Assembly (NCBI RefSeq): GCF_014873875.1 | Contig: NZ_JADBEM010000001.1 | Coordinates: 8,928,001-8,992,000, forward strand | DNA: 64,000 bases | DNA from: Actinopolymorpha pittospori | GTDB taxonomy: Bacteria; Actinomycetota; Actinomycetes; Propionibacteriales; Actinopolymorphaceae | Direction of reading: 5' to 3' | Shown: positions 34,241 to 43,443 of the stretch, piece by piece | Numbering within the stretch: position 1 is the first letter of the stretch | Layout: each line of letters begins with the position of its first letter | The notes under the pieces: model-generated | Seen by the model: only the letters and a program-made list of their open reading frames with translations | Database searches by the model: none | Told to the model about the DNA's origin: nothing | Position numbers and translations under genes: made by a program

Positions 34241-35266
34241 TCACTTCAGGCCACGCAGGCGGATACCGCGCAGCAGGTACTCGCGACAGACGATGAAGGC
34301 GATGAACACCGGCAGCGACTGCAGGATGCCGAGCACCATCAGGCCGTTCCACGACATGCCGGCGGCCAGGATCTCCTGCATCTGTTGGGCCTGCGCCGTC
34401 GCCTGTTCGGCGTTCGTCGCCCCGGCCTGGGTGAACTTCTGTAACAACAGGTAGATCTCCACCGAGGCCGGCATCTTCTCCGGTGTCTGCAACACGACCA
34501 GCGGCCAGAGGAACTGGTCCCAGGCACCACTGAACGACGTCCAGATCGCCACGGCGTACACCGGCACGCTCATCGGCAGCACGATCCGCCGGAAGATGTT
34601 GAACTCCGAACCGCCGTCGACGCGGGCAGCCTGGATCACCGAGTTCGGGATCGTGTCGAAGAACCCCTTGAAGAGCAGGAAGTTGAACGCCTGGAACACG
34701 ATCGGGAGGATCACCGCCCAGTGCGTGTCCCAGATCCGCACGCTCGGGAAGACCAGGTCCGGGTTTCCCGGGATGCCCGGCACCTCCGGCAGCGCGAAGG
34801 GGAAGTTGCGGGTGAGGAGGTAGTTGGGGATGAGGGTCAGCGCCGCCGGCATCATCAGCGTGCCGATGAAGAAGATGAACGACCAGCGGGCGAACGGACC
34901 CGTCTGCAACTTGCTGTTGGCGTAGGCCGCCAGCGAGGTGATGGGGATACCGAGGACGAGTACCCAGAACGTGATCTGGACGGAGTTCAGGAAGAACATC
35001 CAGAACGGCCCGTCCATCAGCGACGCGGCGGCGGAGTTGCCGCCCTGGACCAGGCTCACGACCAGCCGCCAACCGGCGATCGTCGCGTCGTGGGGCCACC
35101 ACGTCGGCGGGAACTGCAGCACCTCCTGACCGGACTTGAACGACGTGATCAGCATGAAATAGAAGGGGAACAGGTGCAGCGTGATGCCAAGACAGAGGAA
35201 CGCGACCACCAACCACCAGGTGATCCGCAGCATCGGCTGTTTGCGCCCTACGCGTGGGAACAGCAT
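34241..35266 (-). CDS. Carbohydrate ABC transporter permease (MalG/UgpE type)
   Basis: A 341-residue inner-membrane permease of six helices, starting WWLVVAFLCLGITLHLFPFYF. The EAA loop that contacts the ATPase reads IQAARVDGGSEFNIFRRIVLPM. The segment between helices 4 and 5 (FPFALPEVPGIPGNPDLVFP) is longer than in most MalG proteins. It lies 16 bases after the MalF-type gene and forms the heterodimer with it. Confidence 0.93.
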   Translation of the reverse strand: MLFPRVGRKQPMLRITWWLVVAFLCLGITLHLFPFYFMLITSFKSGQEVLQFPPTWWPHDATIAGWRLVVSLVQGGNSAAASLMDGPFWMFFLNSVQITFWVLVLGIPITSLAAYANSKLQTGPFARWSFIFFIGTLMMPAALTLIPNYLLTRNFPFALPEVPGIPGNPDLVFPSVRIWDTHWAVILPIVFQAFNFLLFKGFFDTIPNSVIQAARVDGGSEFNIFRRIVLPMSVPVYAVAIWTSFSGAWDQFLWPLVVLQTPEKMPASVEIYLLLQKFTQAGATNAEQATAQAQQMQEILAAGMSWNGLMVLGILQSLPVFIAFIVCREYLLRGIRLRGLK

Positions 35267-35281
35267 CTCCGACCTCTCCCC

Positions 35282-36232
35282 TTACTGGTCCGGGTCTTCG
35301 CGGAAGAACTTGCGCTGGATGACCACCAGCACCATCGTCACCAGGAACAGCCCGACGCCCAGAGCCGTCGCGTCGGCGTAGCGCAGACTGCGCAACAGGT
35401 CGTAGAGGTACATGACCACGGTTCGGCTCGCACCACCCGGACCGCCACCCGTCATGATCATCGGGAACTCGAACACCTGCGAGGAACCGATGACGGCGAA
35501 GATCAGGAGCATCGAGATGACCGGTCGCAGTCGGGGCAGCGAGATGGTCCAGATCTTCCGCCAGAATCCCGCGCCCTCGATCTCGGCGGCCTCGTAGTAG
35601 GACGCCGGAATTCCCTGCAGCGTCGCCATGTAGATCAGCCCGGGGCCGAAGAAGAGGATGCCGGGGAAGACCAGCCAGAAGAGCACCTGGTTGCCGCTGT
35701 TGAGGAACGGCTGCGGATCCAGCTGCAGGATCTCGGTGGCGACGTACTGGAACAGGCCGTACTGCGCGTTGAACATGTAGCGGAAGAGCAGCGTGCTCGC
35801 GATCCCCGACAGGGGCAGGAACCACAACAGCATCATCCAGCGGATATGCCGGCGGGGCATCTCCATCAACAGGATCGCCACCACGATCGGGATCACGAAG
35901 GTCAGCCCGATGCTCAGCACGGTGTAGATCGCGGTGACCTTGAACGCCTGACCCACCAGCGGGTCGTTCCACATCCGCAGGTAGCTCTCCAGCCCGGTGA
36001 ACTCGATCGGGCCGCGGAAGCGCGCGTTGGTGAAGCTGATGACGAACGCCATCACGAGGGGGTACCAGCCCCACGACAGCTGGAAGAGGAAGGCGGGCGT
36101 GACGAACAAGGCGCCTTCCAGCCTGCGCCGGGCGCTCAGTTTCGGCGCCGGGGCCGGGGGTGTCGCACCTCCCCCGCCGGCCCGGTCCGGGGCCACATCC
36201 TCGGTCTGTGGGATCACTCGCTCACCTGCCAT
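35282..36232 (-). CDS. Carbohydrate ABC transporter permease (MalF/UgpA type)
   Basis: A 316-residue permease with six helices. The cytosolic N-terminus is Pro/Ala/Gly-rich. The EAA motif reads YEAAEIEGAGFWRKIWTISLP. A typical MalF first helix (LFVTPAFLFQLSWGWYPLVM) and FTNARFRGPIEFTGLESY are present. It lies ten bases after the solute-binding protein gene and pairs with the downstream MalG-type permease. Confidence 0.93.
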   Translation of the reverse strand: MAGERVIPQTEDVAPDRAGGGGATPPAPAPKLSARRRLEGALFVTPAFLFQLSWGWYPLVMAFVISFTNARFRGPIEFTGLESYLRMWNDPLVGQAFKVTAIYTVLSIGLTFVIPIVVAILLMEMPRRHIRWMMLLWFLPLSGIASTLLFRYMFNAQYGLFQYVATEILQLDPQPFLNSGNQVLFWLVFPGILFFGPGLIYMATLQGIPASYYEAAEIEGAGFWRKIWTISLPRLRPVISMLLIFAVIGSSQVFEFPMIMTGGGPGGASRTVVMYLYDLLRSLRYADATALGVGLFLVTMVLVVIQRKFFREDPDQ

Positions 36233-36241
36233 GTACGCCGC

Positions 36242-37894
36242 TCACCCCTTCAGCGCCGGAAGCACGGAGTTCTCGTACCAGCTCCGGAAGACGTTTTGGT
36301 GGTACTCGGGTGCGTTCTCCCGCCAGTAGGCATCGTGTGCCTCGAAATACGCCCGGGCGGCCCGTACGAAGTCGGGATCAGACGTACTCGAGGAGAAGCT
36401 CTCGGCCTGCTGGTTCAGCGTGGTCTCCAACTTCGCCAGGTCCTCCCGCAGGTCGAGGTCGCCACGCTCGTTCGCCCATCGCGAGCTCATGTCGTCACGT
36501 GCCGTCTCGGTCGGTCCGGGACTCAACTCGGCCGGGAAGTAGAACGACTCGTTGGGGACGAGCGGAGTCGCGGCAGCCCGCCGCACCTGCTCCATGAACG
36601 GTTTGCCCCAGGCCTCGTCCGGTGAACTCGGCACCTCGTCCACCACACCCGCGAACAACGGCATGATGTTGGCGCCGTCGAAGACCCGCTTCGGGTCCTT
36701 GGTCGTCTCGTAGGTGACCGTGTGCTGCCTGATCCAGCCGGGTCCCTGCATGTAGGCGTGCAGGCTGATCGCCTTGTCCAGCGCGGTGTCGCCGAGGTCG
36801 GGCGAGAAGCCGAGCAGGTCGACCTGACCCTGCGTCGTGGCGTTCCGGCCGTCCAGGCCGATCGGCTGGGTCATCCAGCCGGCCACCTCCTCGATCGGCT
36901 TGTTCAGCCGCTTGGCGAGGTCCGCCGGCGCGTTGTCGCTGCCCGGCGCGTTGGAGAAGAAGATGACGGTGTTGTTGTGGATCGCCGCGTCTCCCCGCAC
37001 GAACGCGGCGAGCGTGTCACCGTCGCCCATGCTCACGTCCGCGAGGACACTCTTGTCCTTGAAGACCATGTCCCGCATTGCCTGGATCAGCGGAACCCAC
37101 CGGTCGGCCTGCGAGCTGTAGTCGTAGCGCCAGTTCCAGTTGGTCCCCGGCGCCGGGAGCTTTGCGTGGAAGTCCATGCCGTCCGCGCTCAACCGCTGGT
37201 TCAGTCCCCAGCCCTGCAGGACGATCCCCTTGCGTTTGCCCTGGGTGAGACCACGGGCGAGCTCGCGTACGTCGTCCCAGGTCCACTCCGGCGTGGGTTC
37301 CTTCAACCCCAGTTGCCGAATCAGGTCCACGCGATAGTGCAGACCGGTGCCGACGTTGTAGATCCACGGCGCCGCGTAGAACTTCCCGTCGACCGCCCAC
37401 TTCTGCCAGATCGGCTTGACGTAGGTCGCCAACTTCCCCTCGATGTCGTGCGTCTTCAGGTGTTCGGTCACGTCCGCGGACAGCCCCTGGGCCATGGCGG
37501 AGCGGACCGCCTGGCGGTTCCAGCCGCCGAGGACGTCGCCCGGGAACATCGACGGGGCGGTCCCGCCGGTGATGGCGGTGGACAGGGTCTGCTGGTTCCA
37601 GACGTCCAGCTTGGTGTCCTTGATCGTCACGCCGGGGTTCTTGTCCATCCACTCGCCGAGCACCTCGGCGTACGCCTTCGTGCCCGCATTGCCCTGCTGT
37701 TCCTTCGCGGTCGGCATCGGGCCGTAGGGCCAGCCGTCGGTGGTCTTGAGGACCACCTCCCCGGAGGCCGAACCGTCCCTCGAGCAGGAGCTCACCAGCC
37801 CGCCGCCTGCGGCCAGGAACGTCCCGGCGGCCATCATGGAGAGCAGTTGCCGCCGAGTCGTCACACTCGGCGTTCCACGGTCGGACATCGTCAT
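36242..37894 (-). CDS. ABC transporter sugar-binding lipoprotein, Tat-type signal
   Basis: A 550-residue extracellular solute-binding protein of the CUT1 group, longer than the usual ~430. The signal has a twin arginine (VTTRRQLLSMM), a hydrophobic core and the lipobox VSSC with Cys37, so it is probably exported folded and anchored to the outer face of the membrane. The body contains family segments such as AITGGTAPSMFPGDV, KFYAAPWIYNVGTGLHYRVDLI and GDGDTLAAFVRGDAAIHNNT. The substrate is unknown. The ATG at 37894 overlaps the beta-propeller stop as ATGA, with a strong AAGGAGGAGGGG site. Confidence 0.92.
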   Translation of the reverse strand: MTMSDRGTPSVTTRRQLLSMMAAGTFLAAGGGLVSSCSRDGSASGEVVLKTTDGWPYGPMPTAKEQQGNAGTKAYAEVLGEWMDKNPGVTIKDTKLDVWNQQTLSTAITGGTAPSMFPGDVLGGWNRQAVRSAMAQGLSADVTEHLKTHDIEGKLATYVKPIWQKWAVDGKFYAAPWIYNVGTGLHYRVDLIRQLGLKEPTPEWTWDDVRELARGLTQGKRKGIVLQGWGLNQRLSADGMDFHAKLPAPGTNWNWRYDYSSQADRWVPLIQAMRDMVFKDKSVLADVSMGDGDTLAAFVRGDAAIHNNTVIFFSNAPGSDNAPADLAKRLNKPIEEVAGWMTQPIGLDGRNATTQGQVDLLGFSPDLGDTALDKAISLHAYMQGPGWIRQHTVTYETTKDPKRVFDGANIMPLFAGVVDEVPSSPDEAWGKPFMEQVRRAAATPLVPNESFYFPAELSPGPTETARDDMSSRWANERGDLDLREDLAKLETTLNQQAESFSSSTSDPDFVRAARAYFEAHDAYWRENAPEYHQNVFRSWYENSVLPALKG

Positions 37895-39885
37895 CCCCTC
37901 CTCCTTCGGTTACGCGACCACACCGAGCCACCGGCGAGCAGGACGAGCAGGTCGTCGCCGCGGGCGGCCAGGTCGTACGCCGATGCCGGTTCCACGCCTT
38001 CCACGCGGATCCAGGTGTCGGCCTCGGTGCCCTCCGCCGCAGCGGTGGTGGCGGGCAGCAGCCACAGTCCGTCCTCGGTCAGGACGGCGAGTCCCGCGGG
38101 ACCGGCCGTCATCGCGCGGATGCCGGTCGGGAACGCCCGAAGCCGGGACCAGCGCCCGTCGGCGTCTCGGACGAAGAGCATCCGGCCGAGACTCAGGCCG
38201 GCCCGGCCCGGCGCTTCGGCGTTCGCGAGCGGTGTGGCCGCGGCGCTCGCGCTCGCGAGGCCGACGACCGGCCACTCCGTCTCGGCGGTGGCCTCCTGCC
38301 GCCACGCCAGCCCACCGTCGTCGGACACCCAGACGGTCGCGAGTCCCCTACGCCGGTCGAGGGTCGCCGCCACGAGTACGCCGTCCACGTAGGCGAGGGC
38401 GGCCGCCGGCAGCGTTCCGAACGGCGCGCGGAGCGGCTGCCAGCTCCGGCCACCGTCGCTGGTCCGCAGCAGTTCGTCGCCGTGCCGGGCGGGCGCGGCC
38501 CACCCTTCGCCTCCGGCGCCGAAGGCGAGGCACCCGACCTCCCCCGCGCTCCCGGGGAGCACCAGAGTCCAGCCGGCGTCTTCGGCCGGCGCGGGTGGCA
38601 GCAGGAACAGCCCGTCCGGTCCGGACGCGACCAGGGCGTCCTCCGGGGTCACCGCCACCGCCGTGAGCGGGAACGGCGCACCCCTGACCACCTCCCACCC
38701 TCCGCCCACGCCCAGGTGGACGAGGCCCGAACGACAACCGGCGAGCAGCGGCCGGTCGCACCAGGACAGCAACCGGTCCAGGTCGTGGGTGGGTGGCGCG
38801 GCGACCGGCGCCCAGTGTCGACCGGTGGCTTCGGCGCCTTCGGTGTCGTCGGTGCCTTCGGTGTCGTCGGCGCCTTCGGGGGCGTGGGCGGCGTGGGGGG
38901 TCTCGCGACGCGTGACCAGGCCGTCGTCTGTACCGGCATACACCGCGTCGGCGTCCCGGGCCAGGCAGTGCACCGAACCGATGTCGGCGGATCCGCCCGC
39001 GGGTCGCCAGGAGGCACCGCGGTCGAAGGAGCACCACAGCCCGCGGTCCACCGTCCCCGCGAGGAGCATGCCGTCCGCGGTCGTGGCCAGGGTGGTGACG
39101 GGTGCGGGCAGGGCGCCCAGCGGAGACCAGGTACGCCCGCCGTCGACCGAGCCCAGTGTCCCGCCCGTCTCCAGTCCGGCCACGAGACCGTCTCCTGAGG
39201 TGGTGGACGCCGTGGTGAACGCCGCGACGGGCGCGTCCACGCCGGGGCACCCTCGCCAGGCGCGACCGAGGTTGGTGGAGAGGAAGACGCCGGTCGGCGT
39301 ACCGGCCAGGACGCCCCCACCGGGGACGACCACCAGCGCGCTGACCTCGGTGTCGGTGAGCCCGAACGATGCCGGTACGAAGGTGCGGCCGCGATCGGTG
39401 CTGCGGAGCACGCCGTCGCCGAGCGTCGCGGCCAGCACCACGTCGTCGTCGAGGGCCACGAGCGCCGACACCGGCGCGGCACCTCCCTGGACCTCCGCCG
39501 CCGCCCACGCCTCCGCCGGATCGCCGAGCCGGTGCCGGGCGAGGCCCTCGGCGCCGCCGGCGACCAGCCATCCCTCGACCACGCACAGGGCGGCGACACA
39601 TGTCAGCGGTCGTACGCACGCCGTGGGAACGGGCGCGACCCTCGCGACGCCGCCAAGTCCGCCGACCCACACTCCGTCCGGGATCGCGACCACGGACAAG
39701 ATCGGCGAGGCGAGGTCCACGACCGGCGATCCGCGCCACGGTCCCCATCCCGGCGACTCGGTCGCGGTCGGCTCGCCCGGGGCCATCAGATCGCCCGGCG
39801 CCATCGGATCGGTCGGTGTCATCGGATCGGTCGGTGTCATCGGTTCGGCCGGTGTCATCGGTTCGGCCAACTCAGCCACGGCCAC
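37891..39885 (-). CDS. Cytoplasmic Asp-box (BNR) beta-propeller protein
   Basis: About 664 residues with at least six Asp-box motifs of the form S-x-D-x-G-x-[T/S]-[W/F]: STDRGRTF, STNLGRAW, SVDGGRTW, SFDRGASW, TSDGGRSW and SDDGGLAW. This indicates a sialidase-like or YVTN/WD40-like propeller. There is no signal peptide or membrane helix, so it should stay in the cytosol. Catalytic sialidase residues are not evident. The N-terminus has hexapeptide repeats (MTPTDP) and the middle a DDTEG-DDTEG acid stretch. The gene overlaps the chaperonin-like gene upstream by 14 bases and the binding-protein gene downstream by 4, so all three are translationally coupled. The function is unknown. Confidence 0.85.
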   Translation of the reverse strand: MAVAELAEPMTPAEPMTPTDPMTPTDPMAPGDLMAPGEPTATESPGWGPWRGSPVVDLASPILSVVAIPDGVWVGGLGGVARVAPVPTACVRPLTCVAALCVVEGWLVAGGAEGLARHRLGDPAEAWAAAEVQGGAAPVSALVALDDDVVLAATLGDGVLRSTDRGRTFVPASFGLTDTEVSALVVVPGGGVLAGTPTGVFLSTNLGRAWRGCPGVDAPVAAFTTASTTSGDGLVAGLETGGTLGSVDGGRTWSPLGALPAPVTTLATTADGMLLAGTVDRGLWCSFDRGASWRPAGGSADIGSVHCLARDADAVYAGTDDGLVTRRETPHAAHAPEGADDTEGTDDTEGAEATGRHWAPVAAPPTHDLDRLLSWCDRPLLAGCRSGLVHLGVGGGWEVVRGAPFPLTAVAVTPEDALVASGPDGLFLLPPAPAEDAGWTLVLPGSAGEVGCLAFGAGGEGWAAPARHGDELLRTSDGGRSWQPLRAPFGTLPAAALAYVDGVLVAATLDRRRGLATVWVSDDGGLAWRQEATAETEWPVVGLASASAAATPLANAEAPGRAGLSLGRMLFVRDADGRWSRLRAFPTGIRAMTAGPAGLAVLTEDGLWLLPATTAAAEGTEADTWIRVEGVEPASAYDLAARGDDLLVLLAGGSVWSRNRRRRG
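39783..39868. repeat. 18-base tandem repeat, nearly five copies, coding
   Basis: Units begin at 39783, 39801, 39819, 39837 and 39855 (plus strand TCATCGGATCGGTCGGTG with drift). They encode the M-[T/A]-P-x-[D/E]-P hexapeptides at the N-terminus of the beta-propeller protein. Confidence 0.85.
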
Positions 39886-41482
39886 TCACCACCTCGGCCG
39901 ACACGAGCAATCCCGCCGTCTCGCCCGCGGCCTCCAACGCGCCGGCCACCACCCCCGCCACGTCCCAGATGCCGGCCTCCCGCATCCGCACCGAGCGGTC
40001 CGCGAGGACGTCGATGCCGTGTCCGGACCCAAGACCCCGCACCTGTTCCAGCGCGGCGCGCGGCTCGCGGCGGCCAGCGTTCGCGACAAGCTGGAGGAAC
40101 GGCGCCGCCAAGCCCGCCTCGACCGCGGCCATGCCAAGCGCCCGGTCCGGGTCGGGGCAGCGTTCCCGCCCGGCCCGCACCGCGTCCACGCAGTCGAGGT
40201 AGGCCACGCCTCCGCCGGCGACCACCCCGTCCCGCAACGCCGTCCGCACCAGGCTGACCGCCTTGCGGGCAAGGCCGCGCCGCGCCTCGCGTTCGGTGTC
40301 GGTCGGCGCACCCACGCGTAGTGCGGCCACCCGGCCGAGCAGGCGCGCCTGCCGCGACCAGAGCCGGTCGCGAACGGCCTCCGTCGCGGCGTCCCGGCTC
40401 ACGTCCAGCTCCCACGCGCGGGTCCGCAGCCGGGCCGCCAGCGCGCAGACCTCGCCCCGGTCGCCGGACCCGCCGCTCACCGTCAGGTAGCCGGCCTGCA
40501 CCAGCGCGCGCCGGGCGCGACCGAGGTACTCCGGTCGGAACCGCTCGGGCGGACACCCCGACTCCGGCGCGACCACGGTGGCCCCGGTGAGCAGCGCGAG
40601 GTCGGCGAAGTCGTCGCCGACGTGGGTCCTGGAGGTGGTGATGGCCACCGGGGCGGTCACCACCACGCCGCGCCGGTCGTTCAGCTCGCACATCGTCTGG
40701 GCGCCGCCGCTGACCTCGCGCGCGACCAGCAGGAGCGGCGGGCGGTCGGGCATCGCGCGCACAGCCTCGAGGAACGGCCGGACCTGGTCGGCCTGAGTGA
40801 GTTCCAGGTCGGCGACGACCACGGCCGGTTCGAGGAGGGTGAGTTCGGTGTTCGCGCCGGGGAGCAGGCTCCGCTGCGCGGGTCGGCCGCGCCACCGGGC
40901 GCCGTCGACGTAGTCGTGGGCCAACCCGGGCAGGTAGTGCTCCTCGACGACCACGTCGCCGTCCACGCCGAGGACGTCGAGCAGCTCGCCGACCGCGGCA
41001 CCGAGGTCGGGGTCGCCGGTCACCGCCGTGGCGAGCCCGGCGAGGTCCGCCTCACCGACGACCGGCGTCGCCTGGTCCTTCAGGGCCCCGCCCGCACAGC
41101 TCACGCCGAGCCGGATCCCCTCCCGGACCCGGACGGGACTCGCTCCGGCCGCCACCGAGCGGCGGCCGTGGCGCAGGATGGCGGTGGCCAGGACGGCGGC
41201 GGTCGCGCCACCGTCGCCGTAGCGCCGACCGACCTGGCGCACCATCTCCCGCAGCAGGGCGGCGCCGGCGTTGCGTCGTCTCCCCGGCAGCGCGGTGATG
41301 CGGCGGGCGATCGTCGCCGACTCGACGAGGCTCTCGGCCGACCCTCCACCCACGTCGTTCAGGACCACGCCGCGGGTCGGCCCCAGGGTGACCGCGAGCA
41401 GCCGCGCCAGCGTCTCGAAACCCTCGCACAGCTCGCGCCGGCGGGTAGCTTCGTCGACCACCGGGACCGGGCGCGACGTCAT
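39872..41482 (-). CDS. Divergent chaperonin-60 (GroEL-like) homologue, catalytic residues altered
   Basis: A 536-residue protein of GroEL length. Landmarks are TLGPTRGVVLND (GroEL TLGPKGRNVVLDK), GDGGATAAVLATAIL (GDGTTTATVLAQAI), an apical-like middle, RVGAPTDTEREARR (KVGAATEVEMKEKK) and DGVVAGGGVAYLD (EGVVAGGGVALIR). By ungapped alignment between VGA and GGG, the catalytic Asp398 of GroEL is Lys407. Asp52 appears to be Glu54, while Asp87 is kept as Asp90. The terminal GGM repeat is absent. A GroEL-like ring with little or no ATP hydrolysis is inferred. The gene start overlaps the ABC ATPase stop (ATGA) and its end overlaps the beta-propeller start. No GroES gene is near. Confidence 0.85.
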   Translation of the reverse strand: MTSRPVPVVDEATRRRELCEGFETLARLLAVTLGPTRGVVLNDVGGGSAESLVESATIARRITALPGRRRNAGAALLREMVRQVGRRYGDGGATAAVLATAILRHGRRSVAAGASPVRVREGIRLGVSCAGGALKDQATPVVGEADLAGLATAVTGDPDLGAAVGELLDVLGVDGDVVVEEHYLPGLAHDYVDGARWRGRPAQRSLLPGANTELTLLEPAVVVADLELTQADQVRPFLEAVRAMPDRPPLLLVAREVSGGAQTMCELNDRRGVVVTAPVAITTSRTHVGDDFADLALLTGATVVAPESGCPPERFRPEYLGRARRALVQAGYLTVSGGSGDRGEVCALAARLRTRAWELDVSRDAATEAVRDRLWSRQARLLGRVAALRVGAPTDTEREARRGLARKAVSLVRTALRDGVVAGGGVAYLDCVDAVRAGRERCPDPDRALGMAAVEAGLAAPFLQLVANAGRREPRAALEQVRGLGSGHGIDVLADRSVRMREAGIWDVAGVVAGALEAAGETAGLLVSAEVVSGRG

Positions 41483-42579
41483 GGCACGAGCGCCTGTTCG
41501 CTGTCGTGGTCGAACAACCGCAGGCCCTCCGGCGCGACCCCCATCCGGAGTGTGTCCCCCGGCGTGAGGTCGCCCTCCTCGCCGGCGTGGAAGATCGCGG
41601 CCAGCGTGGCGTCCGCGGTCCGCAGCCGTACGACGGTCTCCCCGATCAGCGGTTCCACGTCGGCGACCTCACCGACCACCGCGGCCTCGTCGCCGTCGGA
41701 CGCCCGCACCCACGCATCCGGCCGGATCCCGAGCGTGACCTGCTCCTTGCCGTACTCGCGCAGAGTGGGAGTCCATGCCGGCGGCAGGGGCAGGGCGGCG
41801 TTCTGGCTGTGGGCGACGTAGGACCCGTCGGTCGCCGCGAGCCGAGCGCTCAGCAGGTTCATCGGCGGCGAACCGACGAAGCCCGCGACGAACACGTTGG
41901 CCGGCCGTTCCACCAACTCCTCCGGCGGTCCGATCTGTTGGACCCTGCCGTTGGCGAGGACGGCGACCACGTCGCCCATCGCGAACGCCTCGGTCTGGTC
42001 GTGGGTGACGTAGACGCTCGGGCGCTTCTTCTCCCGGTGGAGCGCGAGGATGTCCCGCCGCAGCCGGTAGCGCAGCTTCGGGTCGAGGTTCGACAGCGGC
42101 TCGTCGAAGAGATAGGCGTCCGCGTCCTTCACCATCGCGCGACCGAGCGCGACGCGCTGCTGCTCCCCGCCGGACAGGTCGGTGATCGGCGAGGTGAGCA
42201 ACGCGCCGAGATCCAGCCTGTCCGCGGCCGCGCGGACCCGGCGTTCGATCTCGTCCTTGGGAGTACGGCCGCGTGCCTGCAGGCCGTAGGCCATGTTCCC
42301 GAAGACGTCCATGCTCGGGTACAGGCCGTACTCCTGGAACACCATGCCGAGGTTCCGCTCACGGGAGGGCAACGAGGTCACCACCCGGTCGCCGACGACG
42401 ACCTCACCGGCGTCCGGTTGCTCCAGCCCGCAGATGATCCGCAGGGTCGTCGTCTTCCCACAGCCGGACGGACCGAGCAGCACGAAGAACTCACCGTCGT
42501 CCACGGTGAAGCTCAGGTCGTCGACGGCGAGATGGTCGCCGAGTCGCTTGACCAGGCCGCGCACTTCGAGACTGGGCAC
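41479..42579 (-). CDS. Sugar ABC transporter ATP-binding protein (MalK/UgpC type), copy 3
   Basis: A 366-residue ATPase: GPSGCGKTTTLRI, VFQEYGLYPSMDVFGN, LSGGEQQRVALGRAM, AYLFDEPLSNLDPKLR and VYVTHDQTEAFAMG, then a TOBE region (LGIRPDAWVR). The Glu in the Q-loop (FQEYG) differs from copies 1 and 2 (FQDYA). It is separated from them by six genes, sits next to the dioxygenase gene and overlaps the chaperonin-like gene (ATGA). Confidence 0.93.
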   Translation of the reverse strand: MPSLEVRGLVKRLGDHLAVDDLSFTVDDGEFFVLLGPSGCGKTTTLRIICGLEQPDAGEVVVGDRVVTSLPSRERNLGMVFQEYGLYPSMDVFGNMAYGLQARGRTPKDEIERRVRAAADRLDLGALLTSPITDLSGGEQQRVALGRAMVKDADAYLFDEPLSNLDPKLRYRLRRDILALHREKKRPSVYVTHDQTEAFAMGDVVAVLANGRVQQIGPPEELVERPANVFVAGFVGSPPMNLLSARLAATDGSYVAHSQNAALPLPPAWTPTLREYGKEQVTLGIRPDAWVRASDGDEAAVVGEVADVEPLIGETVVRLRTADATLAAIFHAGEEGDLTPGDTLRMGVAPEGLRLFDHDSEQALVP

Positions 42580-42600
42580 CTGACATCTCCTCCTACTGGG

Positions 42601-43365
42601 TCAGCGGCGCGCCGCCGCCACGACGTCGGTCATCCCGGCCCACTCCCGCCAGATGTCGGTCATGCATTCCCAACGCACCGACGCGTGGTCGACGTGGGAA
42701 AGGCGGAAGAAGATCGCGTAGCGGATGTTCGGGGACGCGTTTCCGGCGATTCCGTGTCCCAACTGGTAATGCACCAGTGCGGCGTCACCGGCCCGCGCCG
42801 TCACCTGTTCCGGGGCGCCCAACTTCACGTCGGGCATGCCGTTCAGCAACGATTCCGGACCATGTTCGCGGAAGTATTCCTCGTACTGCCGATGACTGCC
42901 CGGCCAGACCGAGAAGTTTCCGGCATAGGACGTCGTCACGTCGCTGAGGAACACCCCGACAAGCGCGGTGAAGTTGCGGATCTCCCCCGCCGGTACGCCG
43001 TTGTGCGGGCTGTACATCCCGTCGATGTGGGCGTGTGGCTCACGCGGCGGATCGGTCGAGGGGAAGCGCAGCGCGATCTGCCCGCTCGACACGGGGGCGA
43101 TCGCGCCCTCGCCGATCGCCGACTCCGCGACCTCCCACAGCGGCGAGGCGTGCAGCAGGTCGGTGATCGCCGAGGATCGCTGCACGGGCGGACAGTACGA
43201 CTGGGACCGGAACGTCACCAACTTGTCCGGGTCGATCCCCTCCGATCCGAGCGAACCGTTGATCGCACGCAAGGCGGCATTGACAAGCTCGGGCGGGACT
43301 ATTCCGGGCAGCTTGAGGATGCCGTCGTCGTAGAGGGTCTGCTTCTGGGCCGTGGTCAACCGCAT
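42601..43365 (-). CDS. Phytanoyl-CoA dioxygenase (PhyH) family protein
   Basis: A 254-residue Fe(II)/2-oxoglutarate-dependent oxygenase. Iron ligands are visible as His113-x-Asp115 (PHAHIDGMY) and the distal His204 (LGHGIAGN); Arg215 or Arg221 would bind 2-oxoglutarate. The region FLSDVTTSYAGNFSVWPGSHRQY is typical of PhyH proteins. Members hydroxylate varied small molecules, so its place in a sugar locus suggests it modifies or opens an unusual carbohydrate or glycoside; this is inference. It lies between lacI and the first ATPase gene. Confidence 0.88.
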   Translation of the reverse strand: MRLTTAQKQTLYDDGILKLPGIVPPELVNAALRAINGSLGSEGIDPDKLVTFRSQSYCPPVQRSSAITDLLHASPLWEVAESAIGEGAIAPVSSGQIALRFPSTDPPREPHAHIDGMYSPHNGVPAGEIRNFTALVGVFLSDVTTSYAGNFSVWPGSHRQYEEYFREHGPESLLNGMPDVKLGAPEQVTARAGDAALVHYQLGHGIAGNASPNIRYAIFFRLSHVDHASVRWECMTDIWREWAGMTDVVAAARR

Positions 43366-43443
43366 ATGTCGATCACCTTCGGGTTGGTCGCGCGTGCTGG
43401 ATCATCGCTTGCGTTTCGTGAGGCTCGGTGGACAAGGCACCGG

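Noticed and set aside
37891..39885. Sialidase enzyme call for the Asp-box protein
   Set aside because: Asp boxes alone are structural; the arginine triad and catalytic Tyr/Glu of sialidases are not recognisable and there is no export signal.
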